Source of the DNA: Anaerolineae bacterium
GTDB lineage: Bacteria > Chloroflexota > Anaerolineae > Anaerolineales > Anaerolineaceae
Assembly (NCBI GenBank): GCA_013314735.1
Contig: JABUFD010000002.1
Coordinates: forward strand, 62,001 to 126,000
Length of the DNA stretch: 64,000 nt
Direction of reading: 5' to 3'
Positions 27,612 through 36,905 of this stretch are shown here, one piece after another. The notes below the pieces were generated by a model. The model saw only the letters and a program-made list of their open reading frames with translations. It was not told the origin of the DNA and searched no databases. Made by a program: the position numbers and the translations under genes. Position 1 is the stretch's first letter; each line of letters opens with the position of its first letter.

Positions 27612-29720
27612 ATGAACCTGGGAGTGCAATATTACCGGCCGCCATTTCCCAATCAGCAGTATTGGGCAGAGGATATGAAAAAGATAAAAGACAGCGGCCT
27701 GGATTCGGTGCAACTGTGGCTGGTGTGGGGGTGGATCGAACCGGAACCGGATGTGTTCCGCTATGAAGATTATGACCGGCTGATTGCGCTGGCAGATGCG
27801 GCTGGATTGCAGGTGGTACTGAGTACAATCGCGGCGATCCATCCCTATTGGATACACCGGGAGGTTCCCAACAGCGAAATGGTCGATCACATGGGCCATA
27901 CCGTGATTTCGAGTAACCGCAGTGAAGTCCATAATGGGTTGACTCCGGGCGGCTGCATCGACCATCCGGGTGTGTGGGCACGGATGAAACAGTTTTTGCA
28001 AACCACGGCAAAGCGTTACCAGAGCCTGCCTAACCTGCATGGTTGGGACGCCTGGAATGAACTGCGTTGGAACGTGCAGTCTGACGGCTATGTGTGTTAT
28101 TGCCCGCATACACTGGATCAATTCCGCGGCTGGCTTGGCGCAAAGTACGGTGGCCTGGATGGGCTGAACGCAGCCTGGCGGCGGCGTTATGCTGATTGGC
28201 AGGATGTTCAGCCTGGCAAGTTGCCTCACCGTCCGTATACCGAGATGATGGCGTTCCAGTATTTTCTCACCTGGCGTGCCGACCAGCATGCGATTGCCCG
28301 TTACCATGTTATCAAGGAAATCGATGGTCTGCACCCGGTAACCGTACATGCCGGCCAACCCTCACCGCTGCTGACCGGTGGTGGTGCACCGCAGTATAAC
28401 CATGCTCTCAATCGCGGCAATGACTGGTTCATGGCGGATGTGGTTGATGGCGTGGGTACGTCCAGTTTCCCGTTGTGGGAAGGAATCGATGATGCTGCTT
28501 TTGGCAACCGCGTGGAATATTCCCGTTCTGCGGCTGCAGCTGGCAACAAGCGCCTGTGGTTGAGTGAGGTGCAGGGCGGGCGTGCTTCGACCGGTTTCAA
28601 CCTGTATGCTTCAGTGGATGCCCTCTCGCAGCAGCGTTGGATCTGGAATGGCATCGCCAGCGGGGCGGATACCATTTTGTTCTGGTGTTGGCGCAACGAG
28701 GTGTTTGGGTATGAATCGAGCGGTTTCGGAATCGCCGGTGACGACGGCCTGGCAGAGGAACGCCTGGCAGCGATGAAGGTCACCCACGAGACGATCAAAG
28801 CTCATCAGGACCTGATCGGTCAATACAGGGTACATACAGGTGATGCCGGGGTACTGTTCAGCCCGCAAACCTACTACCTGCATTGGGCGGAGGAAGAGCA
28901 TGCCCGGCGGGCAATGGAATCGCTGCAGGGGTACGCGCGCGCCCTGGTGCGCCATTCGATTCCGTACCGCGTGCTGGAAGAAGAACACCTGGAGGCGCTG
29001 GATGAGATCAGAATCCTGTTCCTCCCGCGCACACTGGTGGTTTCAGATACCCTGGCACAGCGGTTGGAAACCTTTGTGCGTGCAGGTGGTACGCTGGTGT
29101 GCGAATCGGAATGTGGGGCGTTTGACCCGATTGGTTTATACCGTTATCCGGAAGAGCGCTTCACTGCTCGCATGAGTGGCGGAAAGGAAGTGGGGCGCCG
29201 CAGCGTGGAAAACAGCTTGGTCATGGTTGAGACGGCTGGAAATGCCTACGCAATGCAGGTTTCCCAATGGCTGACGCCGTGGCAACTGGAAGGTGCTGAT
29301 GTGTGGTGTGCGCATTCGGATGGTGCGCTGGTGGCTGAGGTGCTGGTTGGAGAAGGAAAACTGGTCCTGGCAGGGTCCTACCTGGGGGAGTCGTATTTCC
29401 GAACATGGCAGCCGGGGTTCGAGCAGTGGATCAAAGCGCTTTGCCAGCAGGCAGGATGTGCGCAGTATGTGTGGGCGGAGGATTGCACCATCGGGCAGAT
29501 TTCATTCTTCTACCTCAAAGTCGGCGAAAGCATGGGCAGGAAGATGGTATTTGTGTTCTTCCCCAATGATCAGGATCACTTCACACTGTGCACCGCGCCG
29601 GGTTTCCTGGGCAAGGATTGCCTGCAAGATTTGATCACCGGCGAACAATACCCGGTTGTTGACGGGCGCTGCCGGTTAAACGCCACGCCCCAGCGTATGC
29701 TGGCGCTGGTTGAATGTTGA
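27612..29720 (+). CDS. Beta-galactosidase, GH42
   Basis: 702 aa. It cleaves terminal beta-galactosides from oligosaccharides. TIM barrel first: SVQLWLVWGWIEPEPDVFRYEDYDRL is the family start, the acid/base is Glu150 in AWNELRW, and the nucleophile is Glu319 in LWLSEVQGG, positions close to those of known GH42 enzymes. The trimerisation (flavodoxin-like) domain follows, with VLFSPQTYYLHW and LFLPRTLVVSD, then a beta domain. No signal peptide, so intracellular. AAGGAG precedes the ATG. The next hydrolase gene begins 29 bases later. Confidence 0.93.
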   Translation: MNLGVQYYRPPFPNQQYWAEDMKKIKDSGLDSVQLWLVWGWIEPEPDVFRYEDYDRLIALADAAGLQVVLSTIAAIHPYWIHREVPNSEMVDHMGHTVISSNRSEVHNGLTPGGCIDHPGVWARMKQFLQTTAKRYQSLPNLHGWDAWNELRWNVQSDGYVCYCPHTLDQFRGWLGAKYGGLDGLNAAWRRRYADWQDVQPGKLPHRPYTEMMAFQYFLTWRADQHAIARYHVIKEIDGLHPVTVHAGQPSPLLTGGGAPQYNHALNRGNDWFMADVVDGVGTSSFPLWEGIDDAAFGNRVEYSRSAAAAGNKRLWLSEVQGGRASTGFNLYASVDALSQQRWIWNGIASGADTILFWCWRNEVFGYESSGFGIAGDDGLAEERLAAMKVTHETIKAHQDLIGQYRVHTGDAGVLFSPQTYYLHWAEEEHARRAMESLQGYARALVRHSIPYRVLEEEHLEALDEIRILFLPRTLVVSDTLAQRLETFVRAGGTLVCESECGAFDPIGLYRYPEERFTARMSGGKEVGRRSVENSLVMVETAGNAYAMQVSQWLTPWQLEGADVWCAHSDGALVAEVLVGEGKLVLAGSYLGESYFRTWQPGFEQWIKALCQQAGCAQYVWAEDCTIGQISFFYLKVGESMGRKMVFVFFPNDQDHFTLCTAPGFLGKDCLQDLITGEQYPVVDGRCRLNATPQRMLALVEC

Positions 29721-29749
29721 AAACAATTATGCATGGTAAAGGAGCAAAA

Positions 29750-31729
29750 ATGACTGAATTGCGGTTCCGGCAGGTTCATCTTGATTTTCATACCAGTGGT
29801 GCCATCCCTGGGATTGGCGCGGAATTTGACCCGCAAACCTTTGCCGATACGCTCGCGACTGCACAGGTGAATTCGATTACCTGCTTTGCGCGTGGGCACC
29901 ACGGTTACCTGTATTATGACTCAAAACTATTCCCGGAACGTGTTCATCCGCACCTGATGAATCGGGACCTGCTGACAGAGCAGATCAAAGCCTGCCACCA
30001 GCGCGGAATCCGTGTGCCGGTGTACATTACTGTCCAATGGGATGAATACACCGCCAAAGAGCATCCTGAATGGCTGGCGAAGGACGCCGAAGGCCGCATC
30101 AAGCAAACCCGGCCGTTCGAGGCGGGCTTTTACAATGAGCTCCTGCTGAACTCGCCCTACGTCGATTTTCTCAAAGCGCAAACACGTGAAGTACTCGAGA
30201 GCATGCCGGTGGATGGATTGTTCTTCGATATAGTCGATGTGCGCGAAGATTGTTCGGTCTGGTCAATCCGAGGGATGCAGGCGTTGGGAATGGATCCAGC
30301 CGACCACGCACAGCGGATGGTGTATGCGGACCAGGTGTGCACAAATTTCAAGCAGGAAATGACAGCCTTTGTGCGGCAATTCAACCAGGATTGCACCATT
30401 TTCTATAACGCAGGGAATATTGGACCCACCGAACGGCCGTCAATGGACGCTTACAGCCATTTTGAGTTGGAAAGCCTGCCCAGTGGCGGCTGGGGATACA
30501 TGCACTTCCCGGTGTCGATGGGGTACGCGCGCACCCTCGGCAAGGATTGCCTGGGAATGACAGGCAAGTTCCATACCTCCTGGGGGGACTTCCACAGCTT
30601 TAAGAACCAGGCTGCGCTGCGCTTTGAGTGTATGCGGATGCTGTCGATGAACGCCAGGTGCTCGATCGGCGATCAACTGCACCCCAACGGCAAAATTTGC
30701 GAACACACCTACCAATTAATTGGATCCGTTTACAGTGAAGTGGCAGCGAAGGAAGCCTGGTGTGAAGGGGCTGCCGCCCGGGTGGAAGTGGGGGTGTTTA
30801 CGACGGAAGAATTCACCGGTGAACGCACTCCGCCGGAGACCGCCGGCGCGCTGAAGCTGTTGACGGAAGGCCGTTATCAGTTTGATGTCCTCGACAGCCA
30901 TACCAATCTGGATGCCTATCGTGTGTTGATCCTGCCGGATGAAATTCCGGTGGAAGGTGCATTCGCAGAAAAATTGGAACACTATGTGGCCGATGGCGGT
31001 GCCTTGATCGCTTCATGCCATTCGGGGATGGACAAAAGCCGAACGCGTTTCAACCTGCCCTGCCTGGGGATCGAAGCGGTGGGTGACGCGCCGTTCAGCC
31101 CGGATTTCCTGGTACCAGGGGGTGACATCGGCGATGGGCTGCCGGAAACGGAACATACCATGTACCGCAGGGGTGTCGAGGTCCGCGCTGCAGGGGCAGA
31201 GGTACTGGTGGAAACGAAAGTGCCGTACTTCAACCGCACCTGGGAACATTTTTGTTCGCACCGCCACACGCCCTCTGCCGGTGAGGTTGGATATCCCGGC
31301 ATTCTGCGTCATAGGAATGTGATTTACTTCATGCATCCCATATTTGGGCAATATGAAGACAATGCGCCACAATGGGTGAAGCGCCTGTTCCTGAATGCGA
31401 TGACGATGCTGCTGCCGGACCCGGTATTGATAGTGGATGCGCCTTCGACCTTGATCGGGACTGTCAACCGGCAGGCACAACACAACCGTGATGTGGTACA
31501 TTTGCTGCATTTTATTCCGGAACGGCGCGGACGTGCTTTTGACATCCTAGAAGACGTGATCCCGCTCTACCGTATCCCGGTGCGGGTCAAGGTCGACCGA
31601 CCGGTGGAAGCGGTGCGTGTGGTTCCGCAGATCGACATGCTGCCTTTTGATGAAAAAGATGGCCATATCTACTTTGTGTACCCGATGCTGACCGGCCACG
31701 GTATGGTGGAAATCGCTTACAGCGATTAA
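29750..31729 (+). CDS. Glycoside hydrolase-like protein (GHL6/fucosidase-like barrel with beta-galactosidase trimerisation domain)
   Basis: 659 aa from the ATG at 29750 (AAAGGAG upstream). The N-terminal barrel (VHLDFHTSGAIPGIG, CFARGHHGYLYYDSK, DGLFFDIVDVRED) matches the putative glycosidase family GHL6, related to alpha-L-fucosidases; the Asp in FFDIVD is the likely nucleophile position. Residues about 370-560 resemble the trimerisation domain of beta-galactosidases (VLILPDEIPVEG, then GGALIASCHSG). No signal peptide. It is co-transcribed with the GH42 gene and probably acts on the same glycans. Activity unproven. Confidence 0.78.
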   Translation: MTELRFRQVHLDFHTSGAIPGIGAEFDPQTFADTLATAQVNSITCFARGHHGYLYYDSKLFPERVHPHLMNRDLLTEQIKACHQRGIRVPVYITVQWDEYTAKEHPEWLAKDAEGRIKQTRPFEAGFYNELLLNSPYVDFLKAQTREVLESMPVDGLFFDIVDVREDCSVWSIRGMQALGMDPADHAQRMVYADQVCTNFKQEMTAFVRQFNQDCTIFYNAGNIGPTERPSMDAYSHFELESLPSGGWGYMHFPVSMGYARTLGKDCLGMTGKFHTSWGDFHSFKNQAALRFECMRMLSMNARCSIGDQLHPNGKICEHTYQLIGSVYSEVAAKEAWCEGAAARVEVGVFTTEEFTGERTPPETAGALKLLTEGRYQFDVLDSHTNLDAYRVLILPDEIPVEGAFAEKLEHYVADGGALIASCHSGMDKSRTRFNLPCLGIEAVGDAPFSPDFLVPGGDIGDGLPETEHTMYRRGVEVRAAGAEVLVETKVPYFNRTWEHFCSHRHTPSAGEVGYPGILRHRNVIYFMHPIFGQYEDNAPQWVKRLFLNAMTMLLPDPVLIVDAPSTLIGTVNRQAQHNRDVVHLLHFIPERRGRAFDILEDVIPLYRIPVRVKVDRPVEAVRVVPQIDMLPFDEKDGHIYFVYPMLTGHGMVEIAYSD

Positions 31730-31747
31730 CTCATGCATGGAAAAACA

Positions 31748-31785
31748 GATCCCGGTTTACTTGCCCGGGATCCTTGTTTTTTTTT
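31748..31785 (+). terminator. Rho-independent terminator of the GH42 operon
   Basis: GATCCCGG and CCGGGATC form an 8-bp stem around a 9-base loop, followed by CTTGTTTTTTTTT. Confidence 0.92.
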
Positions 31786-31794
31786 ATTGGGTTC

Positions 31795-32202
31795 CTAATC
31801 TTTCTTGCGCTTTTGATACGTTCCCCGGGTCAGGATGACCTGTGCCTCGTTTTTGTCTGTGACCGGGTTGACATAGGTGTTCACAAAACGGATGGCATCA
31901 TGCGGGCAAGCGTCTACACACAACCCGCAGTAGGCGCATTGGCTGTAGTCGTAGTTAAGAACAAAACTCCGCTGGCCAGACTCAACGTCATCCTGTTCCA
32001 ACACCAAAGCAGCCACCGGGCAAATGCGTGCACAAATCCCACAGCCAATGCATTTCTGATTATCTCCTTCCAGTTTGCCATGGTAATTTTCATGGAAACG
32101 GTCCGCTACAGTTTCCACTGGCATTTCAATTGTCGTTGGCTGTGCAAAGAAGGTATGGATGATTTCCTTGATCACATGGTGCAGTGAATGGGTTTTTTTC
32201 AT
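31795..32202 (-). CDS. Hydrogenase ferredoxin-like subunit, NuoI/MbhN type
   Basis: 135 aa. It carries electrons between ferredoxin and the NuoB-like subunit. Two full [4Fe-4S] motifs: C51-x2-C54-x2-C57-x3-C61 and C89-x2-C92-x2-C95-x3-C99, each ending with CP. The start at 32202 overlaps the upstream NuoH-like stop (ATGA); an open frame further upstream lies over that gene and is not used. It is the last gene of the hydrogenase operon, matching the MbhN position. Confidence 0.88.
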   Translation of the reverse strand: MKKTHSLHHVIKEIIHTFFAQPTTIEMPVETVADRFHENYHGKLEGDNQKCIGCGICARICPVAALVLEQDDVESGQRSFVLNYDYSQCAYCGLCVDACPHDAIRFVNTYVNPVTDKNEAQVILTRGTYQKRKKD

Positions 32203-33137
32203 GCCAGACCTTTCACAATGACCAAAACCAGGAATTGCAGCAGGCTGAGTGGTACCAGTACCTTCCATCCGATATCGGTGAGATTGGCGATACTGGTACG
32301 GGCATAACCCACGCTGATCAGTCCCAGCAGAATCTGGACGGCAACCGCTTTGCCCAGAAAGAACAGGAAATTCACCAATGCGCCTGGATATACCTTGCCC
32401 AGAAAAAGGTTTACCAACAGGAAAATGCCAATCAATGCCTGTACCTGCAAGGTAAGGTGCCACAGGGCCAGGCTTTCACCGGAGGTTTCCGTCAGCGGTC
32501 CGGCGACAATCTCACTCTTTGCCTTGGGGATATCAAAAGGGTTCCGTTTCAACTTACCAATCAGTGCCACCAAAGCGACAAGGAAACCGAGCGGTGCCAG
32601 GAAGACGAGAGACAGAAATTGGCTCTGGTAGTCCTTAATGACTATAATGGACCATGAACCTGCCATGAATGCCGGCCCGGCGACCGCTGTAAGAAAAGGG
32701 ACTTCGTAGGAGAAGTATTGCAGCAAGGAGCGGTTGGCACCAATCAGGCTGTAAGAACCGCCGGTCGCCCAGCCATTCAAGAAATAACCCAGCGAAGGAA
32801 CACTGAGCAAGATCACAACCATCACCAGGTCGCCCTCGAAACTATCGAATACCGTCCCGGCGAAAGGTACATACATTCCCGCGGTGAAGACACAGGCCAT
32901 GGAAAAAACCGGCAATAATGTTGCCGCCCAACGGTTGGCGCTTTTGGGGAGAATATCCTCTTTGGAAATTAACTTGAGAAAATCCATCAGCGGCTGATAC
33001 CAGGGCGGACCGATACGTCCCTCCAGTGAGGCGATACTGACGCGGTAAATCCATTCAAACACCATCGCGCCGGCAAATTGGAAGACCAATCCGGGGAAGA
33101 ACAGCATTTGCAGGGTCAGGAGGAGCCAATCAAGCAT
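32199..33137 (-). CDS. Membrane hydrogenase subunit, NuoH/MbhM type
   Basis: 312 aa, about 8 spans. It anchors the peripheral arm and takes part in ion coupling. GRIGPPWYQPLMDFLKLISKEDILP is the hallmark loop of NuoH-like proteins, and FDIPKAKSEIVAGPLTETSG is the second conserved charged loop. The ATG at 33137 with AGAGG upstream is preferred over a TTG at 33143. It lies 12 bases downstream of the catalytic-subunit gene. Confidence 0.92.
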   Translation of the reverse strand: MLDWLLLTLQMLFFPGLVFQFAGAMVFEWIYRVSIASLEGRIGPPWYQPLMDFLKLISKEDILPKSANRWAATLLPVFSMACVFTAGMYVPFAGTVFDSFEGDLVMVVILLSVPSLGYFLNGWATGGSYSLIGANRSLLQYFSYEVPFLTAVAGPAFMAGSWSIIVIKDYQSQFLSLVFLAPLGFLVALVALIGKLKRNPFDIPKAKSEIVAGPLTETSGESLALWHLTLQVQALIGIFLLVNLFLGKVYPGALVNFLFFLGKAVAVQILLGLISVGYARTSIANLTDIGWKVLVPLSLLQFLVLVIVKGLA

Positions 33138-33149
33138 GATCAATGCCTC

Positions 33150-34232
33150 TCATCGGTCGGCGCATGCAATGCACAGGTCTGCGCCGGAGATGATGACGGT
33201 CATATCCGCGATCGAAACACCCTGGAGCAATTCCGGGAAGGAGGCAAGGGTGGGCAGGGTGGGCGTGCGTACCTTGACCCTGGCAGGATGTTCACCACCT
33301 TCACTGCGAATGTAATACACTACTTCGCCGCGGGGTGCTTCTGTGCGGCTGATCACTTCGCCGACAGGAACCCGGCGTGGTGCTTTGACACTGACTGCAC
33401 CGCCGGGCAACTTATTGATGATGTGGTGGCAGATGGCGATGCTTTGCATGGTTTCTTCCACCCGCACCATGGCACGCGCCCACACATCCCCTTCGCGGCG
33501 CACGATCACTTTGAAATCCAGCTCCGGATACACACTGTAAGGCCGGTCACGGCGCAGGTCGAAATCCACACCGGATGCCCTTGCAACCGGCCCCAGCAGG
33601 CCATAACGGCGGATGTCATCGCGGTTCATCACACCCATTCCGGCTGTGCGGCTGATAAAACTTTCGCTGTGTTCGACGATATTCCGCAAGGCAACTACCT
33701 TGCTTTCCAGTTCTGCCAATAATTTCTGCGCTGCGGCAGTTTCAGCCGGGGATGGGTCAAACCGCACCCCGCCGATTGTGTTGGCCTGGTGTGATACCCG
33801 CCCGCCGGAGAAAGCTTCCATCACATCCATTACCAGTTCGCGGTCACGCCAGGCATACATGAACATGGCTTCCTGGCCGATGTTGCGCCCGACGATGCCC
33901 AGCCACAGCAGGTGACTGTGGATGCGTTCCAGTTCACACATTAAAGTCCGCAGATACAGCGCACGTTTGGGCACCTCGATGCCAGCCAGCTGCTCCACTC
34001 CCTGGCAGTAGGTGGTGGTATGAACGTGAGAGCAAATCCCACAGATGCGTTCAATCAGGGGGACTGCCTGCACCCAATTGAGGGATTCCACCAGTTTCTC
34101 AATACCGCGATGCACAAAGCCAATCTGCAGATCGACATGGGTAATATTCTCGCCTTCCACTTCCACTTTCAGCGAGATGGGTTCTTTCAGAATGGGATGT
34201 TGGGGTCCGATTGGTATCACCAGGCGGCTCAT
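33150..34232 (-). CDS. [NiFe]-hydrogenase large (catalytic) subunit, group 4, NuoD/MbhL type
   Basis: 360 aa from the ATG at 34232 (AGGAGG just upstream; longer frame rejected). It reduces protons or oxidises H2 at a Ni-Fe site. ERICGICSHVH supplies Cys64 and Cys67, and the C-terminal DLCIACADR supplies Cys354 and Cys357, so all four metal ligands are present; NuoD of complex I lacks them. The usual DPCxxC motif has Leu for Pro. The chain ends 3 residues after the last Cys, so no C-terminal peptide needs removal. Subgroup is inferred from gene order (Mbh-like). Confidence 0.92.
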   Translation of the reverse strand: MSRLVIPIGPQHPILKEPISLKVEVEGENITHVDLQIGFVHRGIEKLVESLNWVQAVPLIERICGICSHVHTTTYCQGVEQLAGIEVPKRALYLRTLMCELERIHSHLLWLGIVGRNIGQEAMFMYAWRDRELVMDVMEAFSGGRVSHQANTIGGVRFDPSPAETAAAQKLLAELESKVVALRNIVEHSESFISRTAGMGVMNRDDIRRYGLLGPVARASGVDFDLRRDRPYSVYPELDFKVIVRREGDVWARAMVRVEETMQSIAICHHIINKLPGGAVSVKAPRRVPVGEVISRTEAPRGEVVYYIRSEGGEHPARVKVRTPTLPTLASFPELLQGVSIADMTVIISGADLCIACADR

Positions 34233-34233
34233 A

Positions 34234-34653
34234 TCATGCCTCCTTTTCCGGGTGTGATTGACGCATGGGGTGGTTGTGTTCATTCTCCGGCAGCAGCAAA
34301 TTCGCCGGGTTGTCCAATCCGATGAAGTGAATGCCGAACATTTCCTGTGCCTCACGCTCATAAAAAGAGGCTGCTGGCGTCAACCGGCAGATGGACTGGA
34401 TTAGCGGTGTTTCCATTGAAAGATTGATGCGCAAGCACAGGTCTTCATTCCCTGTAAAGAGGTAGATCAATTCAAAATTCATCTCCCATTCCTGGACAAT
34501 GATCGCGGACAGGTAGGCGCTCTGGTCAATGTTCAGCAGGTATTGGGCGGCATCGGGCAAGGCTTCTGCTGGAAGTTGGATCGATGAAATCCCCGGTGGA
34601 ATGGTTCCAACCGCTTCTGGTGGGATACCCAGATGAGTGATCAGCGTGTGCAT
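34234..34653 (-). CDS. Hydrogenase subunit, NuoC/MbhK type (30 kDa subunit)
   Basis: 139 aa, soluble. It joins the small and large subunits in the peripheral arm. The family signature FYEREAQEMFGIHFIG is intact. It begins without a long N-terminal extension, as in Mbh/Ech complexes where NuoC and NuoD are separate. One base separates its stop from the ATG of the catalytic subunit gene. Confidence 0.88.
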   Translation of the reverse strand: MHTLITHLGIPPEAVGTIPPGISSIQLPAEALPDAAQYLLNIDQSAYLSAIIVQEWEMNFELIYLFTGNEDLCLRINLSMETPLIQSICRLTPAASFYEREAQEMFGIHFIGLDNPANLLLPENEHNHPMRQSHPEKEA

Positions 34654-34663
34654 TGAACCTCCT

Positions 34664-35083
34664 TCATAACCGGTCGATCAGGGTTTGAACTGCATTGAAG
34701 ATCGCTTCAGGCCGGCAGGGGCAGCCGGGCAGGTACAGGTCCACGGGGATCACCTGGTCGATCCCACCGAGGACATTGTACGCATTTTTAAAAATTCCCC
34801 CTGTACAACCGCACGAACCCACCACCAACACGTGTTTGGGTGATGGTATCTGCTCGTAAATCCGTTCCAGGTACGGTCGGGTTTTAATTGTTACCGGACC
34901 GGTACAGATGAGGATGTCCGCGTGGCGTGGAGAGGCCTGCTGCAGGATACCAAAGCGCTCGATATCATAGCGGGGGTTGAACAGCCCCAACAATTCAATG
35001 TCGCAGCCGTTGCATCCGCCGGCATTATAGGTCAATATCCAGGGGGATTTTTTGTGCGCCAGACGAAATAAGCGTTGGATCAT
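34664..35083 (-). CDS. Hydrogenase small subunit, NuoB/MbhJ type
   Basis: 139 aa. It holds the [4Fe-4S] cluster next to the Ni-Fe site. Ligands are Cys24 and Cys27 (GGCNGCD, the CxxC form of hydrogenases rather than the CC pair of complex I), Cys91 in GSCGC and Cys121 in PGCPCRPE. The start overlaps the stop of the preceding membrane gene (ATGA). Length and absence of a twin-arginine signal fit a cytoplasm-facing group 4 enzyme. Confidence 0.93.
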   Translation of the reverse strand: MIQRLFRLAHKKSPWILTYNAGGCNGCDIELLGLFNPRYDIERFGILQQASPRHADILICTGPVTIKTRPYLERIYEQIPSPKHVLVVGSCGCTGGIFKNAYNVLGGIDQVIPVDLYLPGCPCRPEAIFNAVQTLIDRL

Positions 35084-35409
35084 TCGTCACCTCCTAAAAT
35101 CCAGATGCATATTCCCAGGCTGGCGACGAGGAATACCGCGATCCAACCCAGGAAACCAGACGGCAAGACGGTGGCCAGAAGTAATCCTCCCAGGTGCACC
35201 AACCCGAACATCCAGGCAATGCGAAAAAAACTATGGTAGCGCAGGCGTGGGACTACCGGTTCCATGTCATGTCCACTGGCATATTGGGTGAATTTGGGGG
35301 AATCTTGAGGGGTGTCATCACGCGCAATGGTTTCACTGGCTTTTTTTATGAGGAAGGCTGCACCCAGGAAGAAAACCAGGACGAACGGGGGTAAAAACAG
35401 TTCATTCAT
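35080..35409 (-). CDS. Small membrane subunit at the MbhI/NuoA position
   Basis: 109 aa with one N-terminal span and two near the C-terminus, and a polar middle (SPKFTQYASGHDMEPVVPRLRY). Its place between the antiporter-like and NuoB-like genes is that of MbhI in archaeal Mbh operons; the loop also recalls NuoA. Sequence similarity is weak, so the call rests mainly on position. The ATG at 35409 overlaps the stop of the upstream antiporter gene. Confidence 0.6.
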   Translation of the reverse strand: MNELFLPPFVLVFFLGAAFLIKKASETIARDDTPQDSPKFTQYASGHDMEPVVPRLRYHSFFRIAWMFGLVHLGGLLLATVLPSGFLGWIAVFLVASLGICIWILGGDE

Positions 35410-36905
35410 CAAAACACTCCACCTGACAATAAGGCAGTAAATAGGGGGATGCGTTCAAGCCAGAACCATCCGACAGATACTGACACCATACAGATGAATA
35501 GAAGTGTCAGGCTGGTAACCATCATCCAGTTGTGGGCAGAAAAGGTGGGGTTTTCCTCCACCGGGTGCTGGGCTTCGGGATTGGCCGGGTCAATCCGGAA
35601 CAGGTTGAATACCTGCGGCAGGTAATATTTTAATGACAACAGGCTGTTGAGCAGGAGCAACACGAGGGCGATCGTGAGACCTGGAAGTGTCTCGCTGAGT
35701 ACAGCTTCCAACAGGCTCCATTTGGCGAAAAACAATGGCATGGGTGGGACAGAAGCCAGGCTGAGTAGTGACAGGGCGAGCATAAAGGCCGGGTAAGGAT
35801 CCTTCCGACCAACGCCGTTTAACTGCTTGTTGCGGGTAATACGGAAGTGGCGGTACAGTACGCCCATGCTCATAAAGCTGAGTGCTTTGGAAAAGGCATG
35901 CCCCAGGATGAACCACAGGGCAATGAAGGATAATCGCTGGCTGCCTGTCAGGATATAAGCGCCAAAGGCGAACAGGATGTAGCCCATCTGCACAATCGAG
36001 GAACTGGCGAGCATGGTTTTGGTGCGCCGTTTGCGGATTGCGAGCAGGTTGCCGACAACCATGTTGATGATCGCAAAAACGATCAACAGAATACCAGAGT
36101 CACGTTGGAGGAGGTTTAGCTGCTGCAGGCTTTCCAGCCCGGTGAAGAGCACAGATTGGATCAGGATACCAGACAGGATGGCGCTGTTGCCAGATGGGGT
36201 GTTGGCATGGGCGGGAATCAACCATGAATGCGCCGGGAAGGTGCCGCACTTGATCAGGAATCCGGCCAGGATTAACGCCGCGGCTGCTTTGCTTGCTGTT
36301 GTTTCCGGGTTCAGGGCCTGGGTAAGTGCCAGCGAACCAGTCTGGTAATAGATTACCGCAAAACCGCTGAGGATCGACATGGTGGCAATGCTGCCGATGA
36401 TCATATAGTGGTAACCGGCAGCGGTCGATTTCGCTTCATCCAAACGGAAAGCGACCAGGATGTACACCGGCAGGCTCATAAATTCCAGGAACAGGTATTT
36501 GTCGAAGATGTCTTCGCAAAACAACATGCCCAGCAATCCGGCCACCGCGAACATGGACAGCGGGTAATACAGGTAGCCCTTGTTGAGGGTGATCAAATGT
36601 TCACCCGAAAAGAGGATATTGCTGAAGAGAATGAGCAGGGCAGTGATACCCAACAGCAGGCGGGGGATAGTAATTTCAAACGTATCAATCAAGCCGGCAA
36701 CAAAACCTTGATAAGGGAGTGATGCGTTTTTTACGGCTGGTGAGAGCAGCATGAACAGCAGACTGGTCAGTGCGGCAGTTACGTATGGGAGGGCATTAAT
36801 CGAAAGCAGCTCATTGCGGAAATGGTTAAATCGGTGGTGGAGGAACAGGATCACACCTCCGAGGAGCAGCATGAAGATAGCGAACGCAAGAAAAAATTCC
36901 AGCAT
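35409..36905 (-). CDS. Antiporter-like membrane subunit, MrpD/NuoN type (third copy)
   Basis: 498 aa, about 14 spans. The functional charged residues of the NuoLMN/MrpD family are present: Glu in FLEFMSLPVYIL and Lys in FLIKCGTFPAHSWLIPAHANTP, with the second-half helix around SSSIVQMGYILFAFG. It should move H+ or Na+ when the hydrogenase turns over. It is one of three antiporter-like genes in tandem, and shares one base with the next-upstream gene. Confidence 0.87.
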   Translation of the reverse strand: MLEFFLAFAIFMLLLGGVILFLHHRFNHFRNELLSINALPYVTAALTSLLFMLLSPAVKNASLPYQGFVAGLIDTFEITIPRLLLGITALLILFSNILFSGEHLITLNKGYLYYPLSMFAVAGLLGMLFCEDIFDKYLFLEFMSLPVYILVAFRLDEAKSTAAGYHYMIIGSIATMSILSGFAVIYYQTGSLALTQALNPETTASKAAAALILAGFLIKCGTFPAHSWLIPAHANTPSGNSAILSGILIQSVLFTGLESLQQLNLLQRDSGILLIVFAIINMVVGNLLAIRKRRTKTMLASSSIVQMGYILFAFGAYILTGSQRLSFIALWFILGHAFSKALSFMSMGVLYRHFRITRNKQLNGVGRKDPYPAFMLALSLLSLASVPPMPLFFAKWSLLEAVLSETLPGLTIALVLLLLNSLLSLKYYLPQVFNLFRIDPANPEAQHPVEENPTFSAHNWMMVTSLTLLFICMVSVSVGWFWLERIPLFTALLSGGVF

